DNA from: Wyeomyia smithii
Lineage: Eukaryota; Arthropoda; Insecta; Diptera; Culicidae
DNA: 64,000 nucleotides
Assembly (NCBI RefSeq): GCF_029784165.1
Contig: NC_073696.1
Coordinates: 82,086,220 to 82,150,219, forward strand
Reading direction: 5' to 3'
Both the position numbers and the translations under genes were made by a program. The notes beneath the pieces are model-generated. The model saw nothing but the letters and a program-made list of their open reading frames with translations. It did no database searches and was not told the origin of the DNA. How positions within the stretch are numbered: the first letter of the stretch is position 1; every line of letters begins with the position of its first letter. Below are positions 1 to 11,300 of the stretch, one piece after another.

Positions 1-640
1 TTGACACAAACTGTATTGCATATTCAAGATCGATCTGTTTTCTAACCATACTGAATAGTTTCAACGTGCAACATTTTAAGTATAATTGTTAAATTTAAAA
101 CAAAGTTTGAATGCCAGGTGATGCCATATCATCACCCGCTAAATTAGCTAAATTAGCAACAGTCATCAGTTCTCTTTTAAACTTCCCATTACGAAAAGTA
201 TTTCAATAATAATTGAAGTTAAAATTCATTACTGATTATATGAAATATATCTGTTATCATGAAATGCTCAATTCTATAAGGTTAAAAGTTGTTTGACCTT
301 TTCGCTATATAGTATCGAACTGTCCAGCGATTGGACATACACAGTAGAACGAAATACTTTACACATTGTCATTTGCCTTTATGAATGAAATTATCACGCA
401 GCCTATAGGGTAGCAATCTAAAACAAATTAAGACGGCCTCTTCCGTGTGAGAAAATGCGTTTTTAATAATCTTTATTCGACTACTTGCAGTTTCTTAGCG
501 TTTGACATGCTCAAATCTAGTGTAGTCAATCTAGTTTTAAGCTATTCAAATTGCGAAAAAATAGCATCTTTTATTTTTTTTGTATGTTAAAGAAAAAGAA
601 CTTCCGAAAAACCCTTAAATGGCGCTTCTACCCCACCAAC
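1..640. other. AT-rich non-coding DNA, nothing recognised
   Basis: No reading frame with coding character, splice-site pair, RNA gene or clear terminal repeat was seen. The stretch is AT-rich and is probably intergenic DNA or an intron of the vlc gene that lies downstream. Confidence 0.4.
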
Positions 641-1400
641 ACAACTGGAGCCTCAGTGAATCCATTCAACCGCTCTGTCGGCCGACTTAATGCTGTGAGT
701 GAGTGTACAAGAATGTGTATGAGACCGTTTCGTATCATTGCGTAGGCAGTCTCATTCAGACCTTCGGTCAGTTTATGACTTCTTTCAGTCCAGTGCGCGT
801 TTCTTGGCGAACGGTAGATTAGTAACGGCCCTGTTGTAAGCCAGGAAATAGGTTGTTTTGTTGCGTATCGTTCAGTCATTCGAGAGCATGCGATTCGATA
901 AGCTAAACGCCGCAACCAGGTGTACGCTCCTAGGGTGATTGATCGTTCCCGATCCCGTTCCCGCTGCTGTGCTAGTTGAAATGGCTAACGACGGAAACTT
1001 ACCAGTATGAGATAGGACTATGGATTTTGATCGACGATTGCCGTGTTTTTCGTGGATGAAGTGGTTAGGCAATCAAGTGAAAATAGCAGGCGTATTCAAG
1101 TGTGTGAATGTGTGCTGATGAGATTGGAATTCCTCACCACAGAATTCGCAAACGAAGAAGGTATGCACTGCCGTGAGGAGAAGAAGGTGAAGAAGGTAAC
1201 ACGCGTACCCATGTGAGTGAATGCCTCTCTCGTTGAGAGCGTTATTGATTCAAGTGATGATTTTCGCACGCCTAGACTATGTGGTACGGCAGATGAAGGC
1301 CATGACTAGTATGGGGAAATCGATGGATGTCGACCCCCTGGGAGGAGGATGCTGGAGTTGCTGTCGACCGTGTTGATAAAGCAGCTAGCTAAGCAGCTAG
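640..1400 (+). promoter_or_regulatory. GC-richer stretch, possible 5' region of vlc
   Basis: This stretch is clearly less AT-rich than its flanks. It holds several arthropod initiator-like TCAGT motifs (about 769, 786 and 871), so it could be a promoter or 5' untranslated exon of the + strand gene that resumes at 8346. Short open frames occur here; the most coding-like runs from ATG at 1257 to TGA at 1376 (39 codons, Cys/Gly/Asp-rich end). No conserved domain or convincing donor was found, so the assignment is a guess from composition and position. Confidence 0.2.
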
Positions 1401-3060
1401 TAATTCAATTGCTTGCAAGTGACGTTGAAAGTTGTAAAAACTGACATGTTCTCCGGTGGTTGTTTGATAATTTATGTTTAATTTTATGAGTCATTTATTT
1501 TTGTTGTCCAGTGTTACTCATTGTTTGGGCGTGTATGGAATGATGAATCCCCAGACAGACTGCGCTGCGGTGACATATCGTTGAAGGTTTGGTTATGTTT
1601 TGTGTCTGTTTCCGTTTCTTTTTTTTCGAAGTTAAGGATTGTTCCGATTCGTCCCAAGCTTCGGACGATCTCTTTGTGCCTGTTTGGAATGCAGATTTAG
1701 TAAATAAAGCGCTGGTTTTGAAATTGTCAATCTATTTATTTATTTATTTATTTTTTCATTACTACTGCCAACAGACATAAAATGACTTGTCCTAATGGCT
1801 ACTAATATAAAAGTCGACGGGACAGTAACGAAAATTTCGAGCGTGTAACACTAAATGATAAACGATAGTTGAAGGCTTATGGTACTGTTGAAATCGCGTT
1901 GTATACCTATGATGGCACTATTAGAGCTGTAGTTGGTTCGACGGAAGGGCAATTGCAACATTCAGGTTGATTTGACGAAGAATGTCAGGGCAGTAAACGC
2001 GCTGTTTTTCGGGGTAGTTGGAGAGTGTAGATCTGAAGAAACTGACAACGATCCCCGTACCTAGTATTACGCATAGGTAGCCGCCAGGAGAGCGTTCTAA
2101 GGGCATAACGTACAAACCGCCACTGGATCTTTTCGATTCGATGGATAGCATTGTTATAGTGACCGTAGAACAGTACTCCAGTGAAGACCTAACAAGCGAA
2201 CAGTAGCGTAACTAAGCAGTGGATATTTTTTTAAATCACACGTCATTCGGAAAATGAGTCCCAGTTGTCTGGAACCTTTCGCTACGATGAAAGATGTATG
2301 CTGATTTATCTAAAAATGACTGTAAAATACTATAAAAAATAAATAAAAATGACCGTAGAACTTTATAAAAAATAAATAATAAAATACTTCGATGAAGTGA
2401 CAAAAATAATAAAAACCTATTGTTAAAGACGATGATAAGCTATTGGATTAGCAATGAACAAAAAACTGGCCAAAATGACCATCAGAGGTGGACCAAACAT
2501 TCACAAAATAAAAGGAATCACAAAACCCTAACGCTAGTCCAACAAATAGATGTACTCTATTGACGAAGATCAAGCTATGAGAAAAAAAAGAAAAAATGAT
2601 AAAACGTCACGAAATTTTCAGACGGACTTCGAAACAATCACTATGATTTTTTATAAACGTTTTTTAAATATCAATTGAAGCTTTTTAGTGGTGTAACTGA
2701 AGACCGTTTCAAGGCGGCACTGGGCACTAGAGTGTTGAAGAAAATCAAATCAAAATTAAACCTTATTGAATAAAAATTTTAATTCTGAAGAAAATTTATA
2801 AAAAAAATCAATCTTGAAAAATGAGGATAGTAATTTAAGGAACATTGTACGTCTTTTTCCGTGTTGGGTATTTTCGTCACTGCGAACAATTTTTTGATTT
2901 TTTGTGATATATTCCCCTTTTTATTCTTGCTAAAACAGGATAACGTATTATTGGAAGTGGTCGTTATAACTGACCAATAGCATTAATCCGGTCCGTCCGG
3001 TATTACATTTAGTATGAAGCGGAGAGCCGTGCTGGGATTTGTACTCCAGATATCAGAGGG
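1400..3060. other. AT-rich DNA with simple repeats, nothing firm
   Basis: Contains a short (TTTA)n tract near 1733-1753 and a roughly duplicated ~37-bp motif around 2315-2390 (TGACYGTARAA followed by a run of TATAAAAAATAAATA). A 76-codon frame on the minus strand at 1921-2151 has no recognisable similarity. No supported gene. Confidence 0.35.
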
Positions 3061-3745
3061 TTCTAGAAGCCCTCTATCAAAAAACTTGTACCTTTTGCTA
3101 AAAATTGCCGGGAGAGGGCATCGCATAACAAATGTTCCGAGGTTTATTTTTTTTCATAACAACAATGTTTAAGGCAATTTGTATTTGGTTTGCACTGATA
3201 GCATCATTCCTGCCAAGCACAATTATGTCTATATCATCAGCAAATCCGATTTTCATTTCAATGGGTAAAGTGTATGCCGAAAATGAATCACACGAACGTC
3301 ACTTTTATTGTGATCGGGCAGAAAATGTGTAGCACGGACCTGTGCTTGTCGCCACGCTCCCGGAATATAATCTAAAATTTAACTTGATTGAAAGAATTGT
3401 GTTAAAATGGTTACTAAAATTGCTTTATCCTTTTGTAGTAGTACAGAATAAATTCCGTCCCTACCAGGTGACTTTTTCAAAGGAGTCGATTGCCAATTCA
3501 ACTTTACTTCCAGTAAAAATTTGTTTTGGCCAACGTATTTGCATTATCCCTAGTTATATTTAGCCCAGTCATCATATTCACTGTTTCGTTAATTTCTGTC
3601 CTGGTTACAAGAGTTCTTGATGCAGATATACTTTTGCCATTACTTGAGTCGATAATAATTGACCCAGGAAAGTGTGCTCTCACCATTAGCTCTAATGTTT
3701 CGCTATCAGAGCTTACCATCTTCTTTTTTAGAGTACCACCCAACT
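3060..3745 (-). pseudogene. Decayed non-LTR retrotransposon reverse-transcriptase fragment (Jockey-like)
   Basis: On the minus strand, an open stretch (3743-3504) reads through ETLELMVRAHFPG, the kind of linker found between endonuclease and RT domains of Jockey-type LINEs. Further down, interrupted by stops, come a relic of the 'PDGIYPVLLQKG' block and, near 3270, the residues IGFADDIDIIV, which correspond to the RT catalytic FADD motif. Frame breaks are frequent and most of the RT is missing, so this is an old inactive copy. The clade is inferred from the motif style only. It lies on the strand opposite to vlc, probably in an intron or upstream region. Confidence 0.6.
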
Positions 3746-4315
3746 AATTTGAGTAATATTTTGCAAGGATTTTTTGCAGCCTGGAAATTTCACGTTAGTG
3801 AATGGAATGATGTACGTACATAGCTATGTAAATAAAAAAACTATTTGTAAAACATTAAACAAATAAATCCAATATAATCACTATGAAAAATCAAACCATA
3901 AATTACCAGATCTGAATAAATGAAAGAAAGTAAAAAAATAAACCAATAAATAAAAAAGTAATCAGAAACAAATATTAGGTGCGGGAAATCTAGAAAGAGG
4001 TATTGTAAAAATTAAAAAAAAAATAATTTGTAGATATTCAACGAATTTATGTTTATTGACCGAAAATTTACCGAATGTACGGTAAAATGAAAAAAAAAAA
4101 ACGTAATGAGTCAAAAAATACAAAACAGTTAAATAAATGAAGACAAAATTGATTTAAAATATTGCGAAATTTTGAGTGTTTTTATTAAACTACGTTTAAA
4201 TGTACGCGTTTAAATAAAAAAAACCTATTATTTTACATACATTTTCCGAAGTCAAACAATTTCCTCGTCTTCTATTCGCCTTCTATTTTGGCCGCAGTGT
4301 TCCTATTAGCCGCTG
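3745..4315. other. AT-rich spacer
   Basis: Strongly A-rich with repeated AATAAATAA-type runs. No gene or repeat boundary was seen. Confidence 0.35.
4311..4315. repeat. Target-site duplication CGCTG, left copy
   Basis: Directly abuts the CACATAG terminus at 4316 and is identical to 5695-5699, which abuts the other terminus. Confidence 0.7.
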
Positions 4316-5694
4316 CACATAGGAGTACGTAGAACAAAAACCTGGCCAAAATTATTTTGATGAGTTTTCAGATAGCAAATGTGTCTTAACGTGGTTTTAT
4401 CTCTGTTAAGTTTCATATTTAGACATAAAAACTTATTATTAACATGTTTCCATCAAGATCTAATCACCTAGCAGTGATATATCAACTTCTCTCTGCTATT
4501 ACTCTGCAATTCTAAAAAGTACAAATATAGTAAGAGCTTGTTCTGGTGAATACTTTTTTGTCAATAATATCTATTATCTGCTACTTTTAAATCACTCGCT
4601 TTCAAAGGATCGTCCTAATGATGTTGGAAACCGCAGTGCTCCCAGTAGATCATTGAGTCATGGGAACTACGTAACTCAATGCATTCAATGGTACAATCTC
4701 TTGTTTGCGTTTTGCGTCTCTTACTTCGATCACTGCCATCAATCCTTTACTTGGACGACATAAATGCGAAGCTTCCGACCAACTTTACAACATTATGGTT
4801 AAGCTATACCATTTTTGTCATATTTCGAAGCTGTCAATTTTATATAAACTAACTTTTGAAGCGACTCTCTTGACATCTTAAGATCGTGTGCTTCTTGGAG
4901 GACATATGGGTTTTTTGTGAGACTTTTACCACTTGTTTTGATCTTTTGTGATGACATTTGAGGGTTTCTTTAAGTTTTTCCTCCAGAATCAGGAACTTTT
5001 TAATTATCGAATGTTCATAGCATTGCGCAATCAACCCGAATAGAGATTTTTTTCGGCAAGTTATCACAAAACCGGAAGAAACTAATCAAATTTGCATGAT
5101 ACATGCACTCATTCAATAAAAACAAAAATTCAGCAAATCTGAATGTTCCAACTTCGCATTGGTCGCAATTACGAATGGGTGAGCATGGGGCAGATTTTCT
5201 TTCTGGTACTTATTGAGAAACACATAACCTTTCCAATGGTGGGTGAGTTTTTGCTGGGACTTGCTGGGAACCCTAACAAAAATCCTTTTTTGTAAAAAAA
5301 ATTTCGATCAAAAGAAACTGAAAAACACATGTATGACAATGCCTTGTTTTTAAAAAGTTTTTTCAACCTATACAACACATTACCGACACAAATTTACTTA
5401 ACATACCTTCGTTGTTACCGCCCATATTAAATTTACGCTCAAGAATCACTTTAAAGTTATAATAACATGGGAGGAAGTTTATAGTTTTCGTACAACAATT
5501 CGTGACTTATTCATGGGCTCTCATTAATAACAAGGTTATGATAGTTACTGTAGTTTGTAAGCAACTAATTTCAAGATGGCCTGCATACAAAATAGTAAGT
5601 ATCAGAGAATCCAAAAAGGATCGATAGCACGAGGAAGACGTGAATTATTTTTTTCGTATTTTGGCCAGGTTTTTGACTGAAATACTCCTATGTG
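4316..5694. mobile_element. Non-autonomous DNA transposon with RSS-like (Transib-type) ends
   Basis: A 1379-bp element. The left end is CACATAG (4316-4322), then 11 bp, then ACAAAAACC (4334-4342). The right end is the inverted equivalent: TCAAAAACC complement at 5668-5676, 11 bp, and CTATGTG at 5688-5694. The inverted repeats continue through CTGGCCAAAA, about 37-40 bp in all. Both ends are flanked by the 5-bp direct repeat CGCTG (4311-4315 and 5695-5699). A 5-bp, GC-rich target duplication and a CAC start are Transib-superfamily hallmarks, and Transib ends are the accepted relatives of V(D)J recombination signals. No RAG1-like transposase is visible; internal frames (5067-4849 and 5378-5169, minus) are short and unrecognised, so it would need a transposase in trans. 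Superfamily assignment is inference; boundaries and duplication are read directly. Confidence 0.7.
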
Positions 5695-5699
5695 CGCTG
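5695..5699. repeat. Target-site duplication CGCTG, right copy
   Basis: Follows the CTATGTG terminus ending at 5694; identical to 4311-4315. Confidence 0.7.
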
Positions 5700-6097
5700 T
5701 CATTATTTTCAGAATACCCGACTGAAAAAGTTGGCAATCTTTTAATTAAAATATGTGATAAAAATATATTTACGCAAAGCTATCAGTGTAAAGCTTGAAG
5801 TGCTTAGAATTATATTCAAACTTATTAGGATTTTTTAATGACTGACAATTTTTTTTTTGACTATTAAAGTCTCTTTTGCGATAATGAAGCTTATATAAAG
5901 TTATATTCTTTCAGCCTTATCGTTCATTTTTTTTATCATAAAAGTTGTGCAGAATAGCCACGAATGAACGGTTGGAAGTGTTTAATTTCAACGTAGCATT
6001 AATCCCATAATCGATTATTTGAAAAACAAGTAGAAACCCCTATTTTTGTTGGCACAGGTGTGCCTACTTTGTTTTCTGGCACACTTCAGTTGTCAAA

Positions 6098-7050
6098 ATG
6101 GTCTCCACACAAGAGAAACAGCGTTTAAAAATTCTGCACGCGGACTAACAATTTCCGCTTTTGTCTCATAATCACTTAGCGAAAAAGCTTAATTTGCCTC
6201 AAACGACAGTGTCTCAAGTGTTTTGGGGAGAGGTTGACCACAACTCGGAAGCCTGAAATTGGAGGAAACCGCATCCCGACGGTCGAACAGATAACCAAAG
6301 CGGTGAAGGGGACATACACAAGGAATCCAAGCTTATCGAGCCGGGATGTGGCAGATAAAGTCGGAATGTCCCACACCACCGTGCAACGTGTCAAGAAAAG
6401 AGCTGGACCGCGACGAAAAGCAACAATAATCGTCCGAAAGTTGTACACGAAGATGTTGATCAAATTCGACTGTATCGTTATAGATGGCGAGACATACGTC
6501 AAAAACGACTTAGACCGATTCCGGGATAAGAATTTCACAAGGCGACGGGAAGGGACAAGGGGGCAGAGATGTTTAAAAACATTAAGCTGTCGAAAGAATT
6601 CTATGACACCAGCAGAATATTTCAAAAGGCGTAAATATGAAAGGCAGAATTTCGAAGGGCACGAAAGGCAGAATCACTGGAAGCAAAACCTGACTCACGA
6701 TAGCCACGTGCGTGATGGCAAACTGGTGTGAATCCACACACACACAAGCCGCCATGGTTCCCGCAGTCCGAGCCGGCCGCCGACCCGCCGTCGGAAGCGA
6801 CGGCCTTCCGCATACAAACGACTGATCTACTGGATTTCTAGGATTATTCAAACAAGTTTTCTTGCCTTAGTTAAGTCCGAACGAGCGGTAGCGATTGGAA
6901 CTTACGAAAGACAGAAAAAGTCGTCGGGAACGAGCAGCAATTTTAAGCGAACTGGCGTGTAGCAATTGAAAAGGTCGACGAATCGACTGTACAAAATCTA
7001 ATGCAGCATGTGAAAAGGAAGGCCCGAGCATTCGTATATATACTGTATAA
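6098..7050 (+). pseudogene. Broken IS630-Tc1-mariner transposase (ITmD37E-like)
   Basis: The reading starts at ATG 6098 (MVSTQEKQRLKILHA) and hits an early stop. In the frame opening at 6234 it continues through a helix-turn-helix block (LSSRDVADKVGMSHTTVQRV, near 6333-6392) and the first catalytic region (KFDCIVIDGETYVKNDL, near 6460-6510; the D in VIDGE is the expected first acidic residue). The central catalytic part is missing and replaced by foreign sequence (about 6590-6895). The C-terminal block resumes with ESTVQNLMQHVKRKARAFVY near 6979-7038. Frameshifts, stops and the replacement make it inactive. The D37E subfamily is inferred from resemblance to known mosquito transposases. Confidence 0.75.
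6590..6895. mobile_element. Foldback-type element fragment inserted in the mariner relic
   Basis: Repeats of GAAAGGCAGAAT (about 6639-6675) are followed by a segment (about 6745-6895) that is nearly identical to 33743-33885 inside the foldback element at 33307-34316. The shared part includes GCAGTCCGAGCCGGCCGCCG and GTTAAGTCCGAACGAGCGGT. It therefore looks like a related, partly deleted foldback copy. Exact ends and target duplication are not resolved. Confidence 0.55.
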
Positions 7051-8345
7051 AATGGCGCCTTATGCCACTCCACTGATGAGTTTTTATGTTCTATAAATAA
7101 TTCAAAATGAAAGTTATTTTTTATCAAAAGTAGGTCGTGTGGTGAAAAAGGTATAATTGGTTTTGTAAGAGTGATCAAGTAAACATTTAAACTTTTGTAT
7201 AAATTTTGTCGACTGTTGTTGGTAGCTCAAATTTGACATTTTAAAGTCAGTGTATTTAACCATTTATCATTTTTAAAATCATCGATTGAACACTAGTTTT
7301 GCCAAGATCGATGCTTCTGTTTTATTTTATGTTTTTTATCTTGAAATAAAATTAGTAGAAATTAATTGTTTCAACAAATCATTCAAACCGCTTTGAAAAC
7401 TGTATCAATCGTCCTGAAAAATGAACGGAACGGAAGAACTGGACGCACCTGATGCTCACAGTCATAAATTTAAAAAATATAAACTAATATCAACCAACTT
7501 GAAAGTCCGAAGGTTTTGAGATAAACGGCTTGCTTTCAGAAAAGTAGGAATAGGCATTCAGTAGAGGTATTATTATTACGCTGTTTTGAATTCTTTACTG
7601 CGCCAGTTTTTCAGTTGACATGGTACTTGTGTTCAAAAGTCATTATGTGCTACATGGAGGCACTTTCGAGTAGTCATCAACCTGTGTTGGGGTTGCTTCG
7701 AATTGATGTGCTACACAATCCAAGGAAAGCCCACTAAAACCGTTTATTGTTGAAGAACGAGTCTATCGTGAGCAGAAATACACATTCCACTGTATGTTTA
7801 AAGTAGCAGAATAAGGTCAAAGGGTTGAGCTCAAACATTGAACTGTAATCCGTAATGGTGCTTTGTTGGATTATACAAAACTGTCAACCGACGTCTGAAA
7901 ACTAAGCATGAGTAGAACTAGGTCTTGCGGTGTCCTTCCAGGTAGTACTAAATAGCGACATTGAATAAAACCATGGTTTATGAGGTTAACCCCACATTAT
8001 GCTGTCGCTGCGACGAGGCAGTATGTAGTTGTTGCTCGGTAGCGTGCCGAGCGCCAATTTTTGCCGAAGGATACAGTCAAGGGTGTATGTTGATTCTTTA
8101 ATTTATTTATATCAACCGTTATGCATGTAAATGTATGGGATTCTTGGCAAAGCGCATTGAGTTTTGTTACGCGTTCTTAGAGTAGAATAAGGTATCATAA
8201 TTCAATGAGGAAATATTTTTTTCCTTGAGACATTTTTCAACGAACTTACTCATCACACACATTGCACTCGTATGCAGTTATTTGATCTTTTGAAATCGCG
8301 CAATGTTCACAAAAAATGACCACCAATTTCTCTCTTTTTTCCCAG
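7050..8345 (+). other. Probable vlc intron, no other feature
   Basis: AT-rich DNA that ends in a strong splice acceptor (pyrimidine run TCTCTCTTTTTTCCCAG, AG at 8344-8345). The upstream coding exon that must precede the phase of exon 8346-9453 was not located, so this is taken as intron by inference. Confidence 0.45.
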
Positions 8346-11300
8346 ACACCTCAGGAGAATTAAACTTTCTCACACCCAACTCGGCCAAAGACATCCAGCG
8401 TGAGTTTACCGCCGGCATTAAGGAACGTTGTAAGATCCCCGTTATCAACTGTCAGGCCGTAACGACCGTGCTGGATCCGGTGACCGGGAACATCAGTACC
8501 GTCCTCACGACGACGTCGCCCCAGACGGAGACGGCCACGACGGCGGTGGCTGGCAAGAAACCAAGCTACCTTAATTTGGCTTGCTGCGTCAATGGCTACT
8601 CGAACCTGACGACGTACGACTCGAAGCTGCGGCAGGACATCAACAAGTCGCGGGAGGTGTCACCGAGCCGGCCAATCATTGCCACGCTGCATTATAATCG
8701 GTCGGATGGTGGCAATTTTCAGCTAACGGCGCCCACGCTCAGCTATATCAGTATGAATAACAGCATAAACAATAACATCAGCAACGGAAGAGTCGGCGGG
8801 ATGGTGAACGGAACGGGACGTTATAACGGGGCTGGCGGTATGCCCGGGGGCCAGGATGTCACAGATAATGCGTCAATGTTTAATGGCAATGGATTTGGCG
8901 GTGGTGGACTGAGGACCAGAGTGATTTCATCGCAATCCCAAATTAGCAGTGCTAGAGAGAGCGAAAAGGTAGTGAAGAAGAGTTTCATACAGCAACGCGT
9001 TGAAAAATTATACGGCAATGCAGAAGGTGTAGTGATAAATAAGCAAATCTACAATGGCAACGAGAGGAAATATTTGAATAACATTGCGAATGAGAATGTG
9101 AGCAAAAACTACTGCAGTGCGATTCATACGATCGGGAACGGAAATGTGGCTCCGAATGGTGGAGGCGTGAGTGTGTCGAACGGTGGTACGACTGGATTCG
9201 GCGGAATGATGGGGTGCGGTGGTGCGAGGGAAAATCTTGACGAGAACAATAAGGAAATCGACGATGATCCAGATATGGAAGCACTGCCAGTGTTACGACA
9301 TTTGCGGCCCGAGTTTCGAGCACAGTTGCAAATTTTTTCGCCCAAGAAAGTACCCAAGTCGTCATCGAACCGAAGCGTTGGTAGTAACAGCAATGGCGAC
9401 AGCTGCGGTCTGAGTTCCAATGGTCATCACGCCGTTTTGAATGATGAACTAAGGTAGGAAGTTTATTGACTATAATTCTATAGGTATGCTGTTTAACGCT
9501 ATTGATTCTATATCGGAATTTCAATTCAAAGATTCAGAGCCCCTTAACTGTAGTAATTGATAAAATAAAACAGCTTTACGATTTTCGATTGCAATCCCTC
9601 GGCATAAAATTATTTTAAATGAGTCGTAACCGTTTCGATTTGTCCCAAATGGTTGCCGTGTGGTTTAATACTGCCTAGAAAAATAAAAGTTTAATTTCCA
9701 GTGATTTCTTGTCACTATTTTATTTTTCAATTGGGTTTTGTAATCACCAAAATTATCTTTAAATATTGACACATTTTAATTGTGAACAGTGATTTTCAGA
9801 AACAACGGCGAACAGATGTTATTTTGAGATGCCGCATGAAAAATGCCACATGGTTTGAAAACCCCTTAGCAACAGTTTATTCACATACCACCTTTACCTT
9901 TACAAATGGCCTAAAAATTAATTCAACGGGTTTTGCGATTTGTAGTAATTGTATATATTTAGAATATGCCGCTATAAATGTTAACATCCGTGAAAAGAAT
10001 CCGCTTTTGATCGAAAAAGCGGTATTCTGTGGTATTACTGTGGTATTATACGATTAAATCGTATTCTGCCGCTCCAAGCATAACTGTCCCAGCGTCCATA
10101 AGGTTTGCATAGAATATGGGACAGTGTTGCTTGGAGCGGCAGTATTCCTGTCTAACTATTTTGCTAGATCTAGAAAATCAATAATAAACCTAATAAACCT
10201 CCATAAACCTCGCATCGATTGGTTTAAACCTACGAATCTTTGTAATACTGAGGAAATAACGTGCACAACACCTGCAGCATTCTCTCCTACACTCTCATTT
10301 GCGATGATACTGAAATTGTCCAATCTCCTCTGATCATGTTTATAATTATCTCCACGCGTGATTGTTGTTCCCACAGCTCACTAATCGATTTCCTCTCTTT
10401 TATTTATTTCGGCTTAGTCATCGCCACTCGCACTCGACGTTGCACTCGAATAAGGGCAAAGTTACATCGAACGGTACTGCAAGCAGCATCGCTTTGTCGT
10501 CATGTTCGGCGCCTCGTCTGTCTAATGGACGTCCCTATTATCTCCCGTCGGCCCGACCCGAATCCGAGCTTTTATCAGTGGCCACTTCGGCTACGGTGAC
10601 GTCCAAGTCGTGTGACAAAGGAGCTGCAGTGCCAACAACCACTGCTACCAGCAATAACATCGCCAGTACTCATCGGGAAACTTGCCCATCAGTCGCGACA
10701 ACGGTAGTGACAGATCAGACACCGGCTATTGAAGATCTCGTTTGCGACAAGAAATCGAATCTAGCGTCAGGAAATATGAAATTGAACCATTCGGCTGTGG
10801 CTGTCATGGCGTTCAACGACGATGGAGGTGACAATGGGACGGTTGTTCGGAATGGAACCAGCAGAAAGAATGGCCACCACTATACGCATTTAGAGGATGA
10901 CAAGGAAAATGTGAACGGCACCGATGTGGTAGCGGAAATTGCACCAACTAAGATTCAGCCGAAGGATGGCAACTATTTCCTACAGGTGCTCAAGAACGAG
11001 CAAAATCGACTGCTCACAATGGCATCCGAAATCGAGAGGGAAGTTGAAACTCTAAAGGTGAGCGATTAGTAACAAATAATTGTAGCAAAACTTATCAGAA
11101 TTGATCAAATTTTTGCCTTGCTTCGTAGATTGATGGCGTAGAAATTAGCGAAGAAATTGCCGGCTATGTGCTGGTGGCAGCCGGGAAGGCCCGGCTTCTG
11201 TGTACACAAAAAATGAAACAGTTTGAAGGTTAGTAGTTGTTTTTATTTCACACGTTGCATTCGCTCGACATTTTTGTTCGTAAGCTGTAGACTTTCAGTG

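Noticed and set aside
8303..8345. ATG at 8303 as start of vlc
   Set aside because: The stretch is a pyrimidine-rich splice acceptor ending TTTTTTCCCAG, so coding is taken to begin at 8346 in mid-codon.
8821..9524. Minus-strand frames opposite the first vlc exon
   Set aside because: They are shadows of a GC-rich coding exon; the plus-strand frame has splice sites and family similarity.
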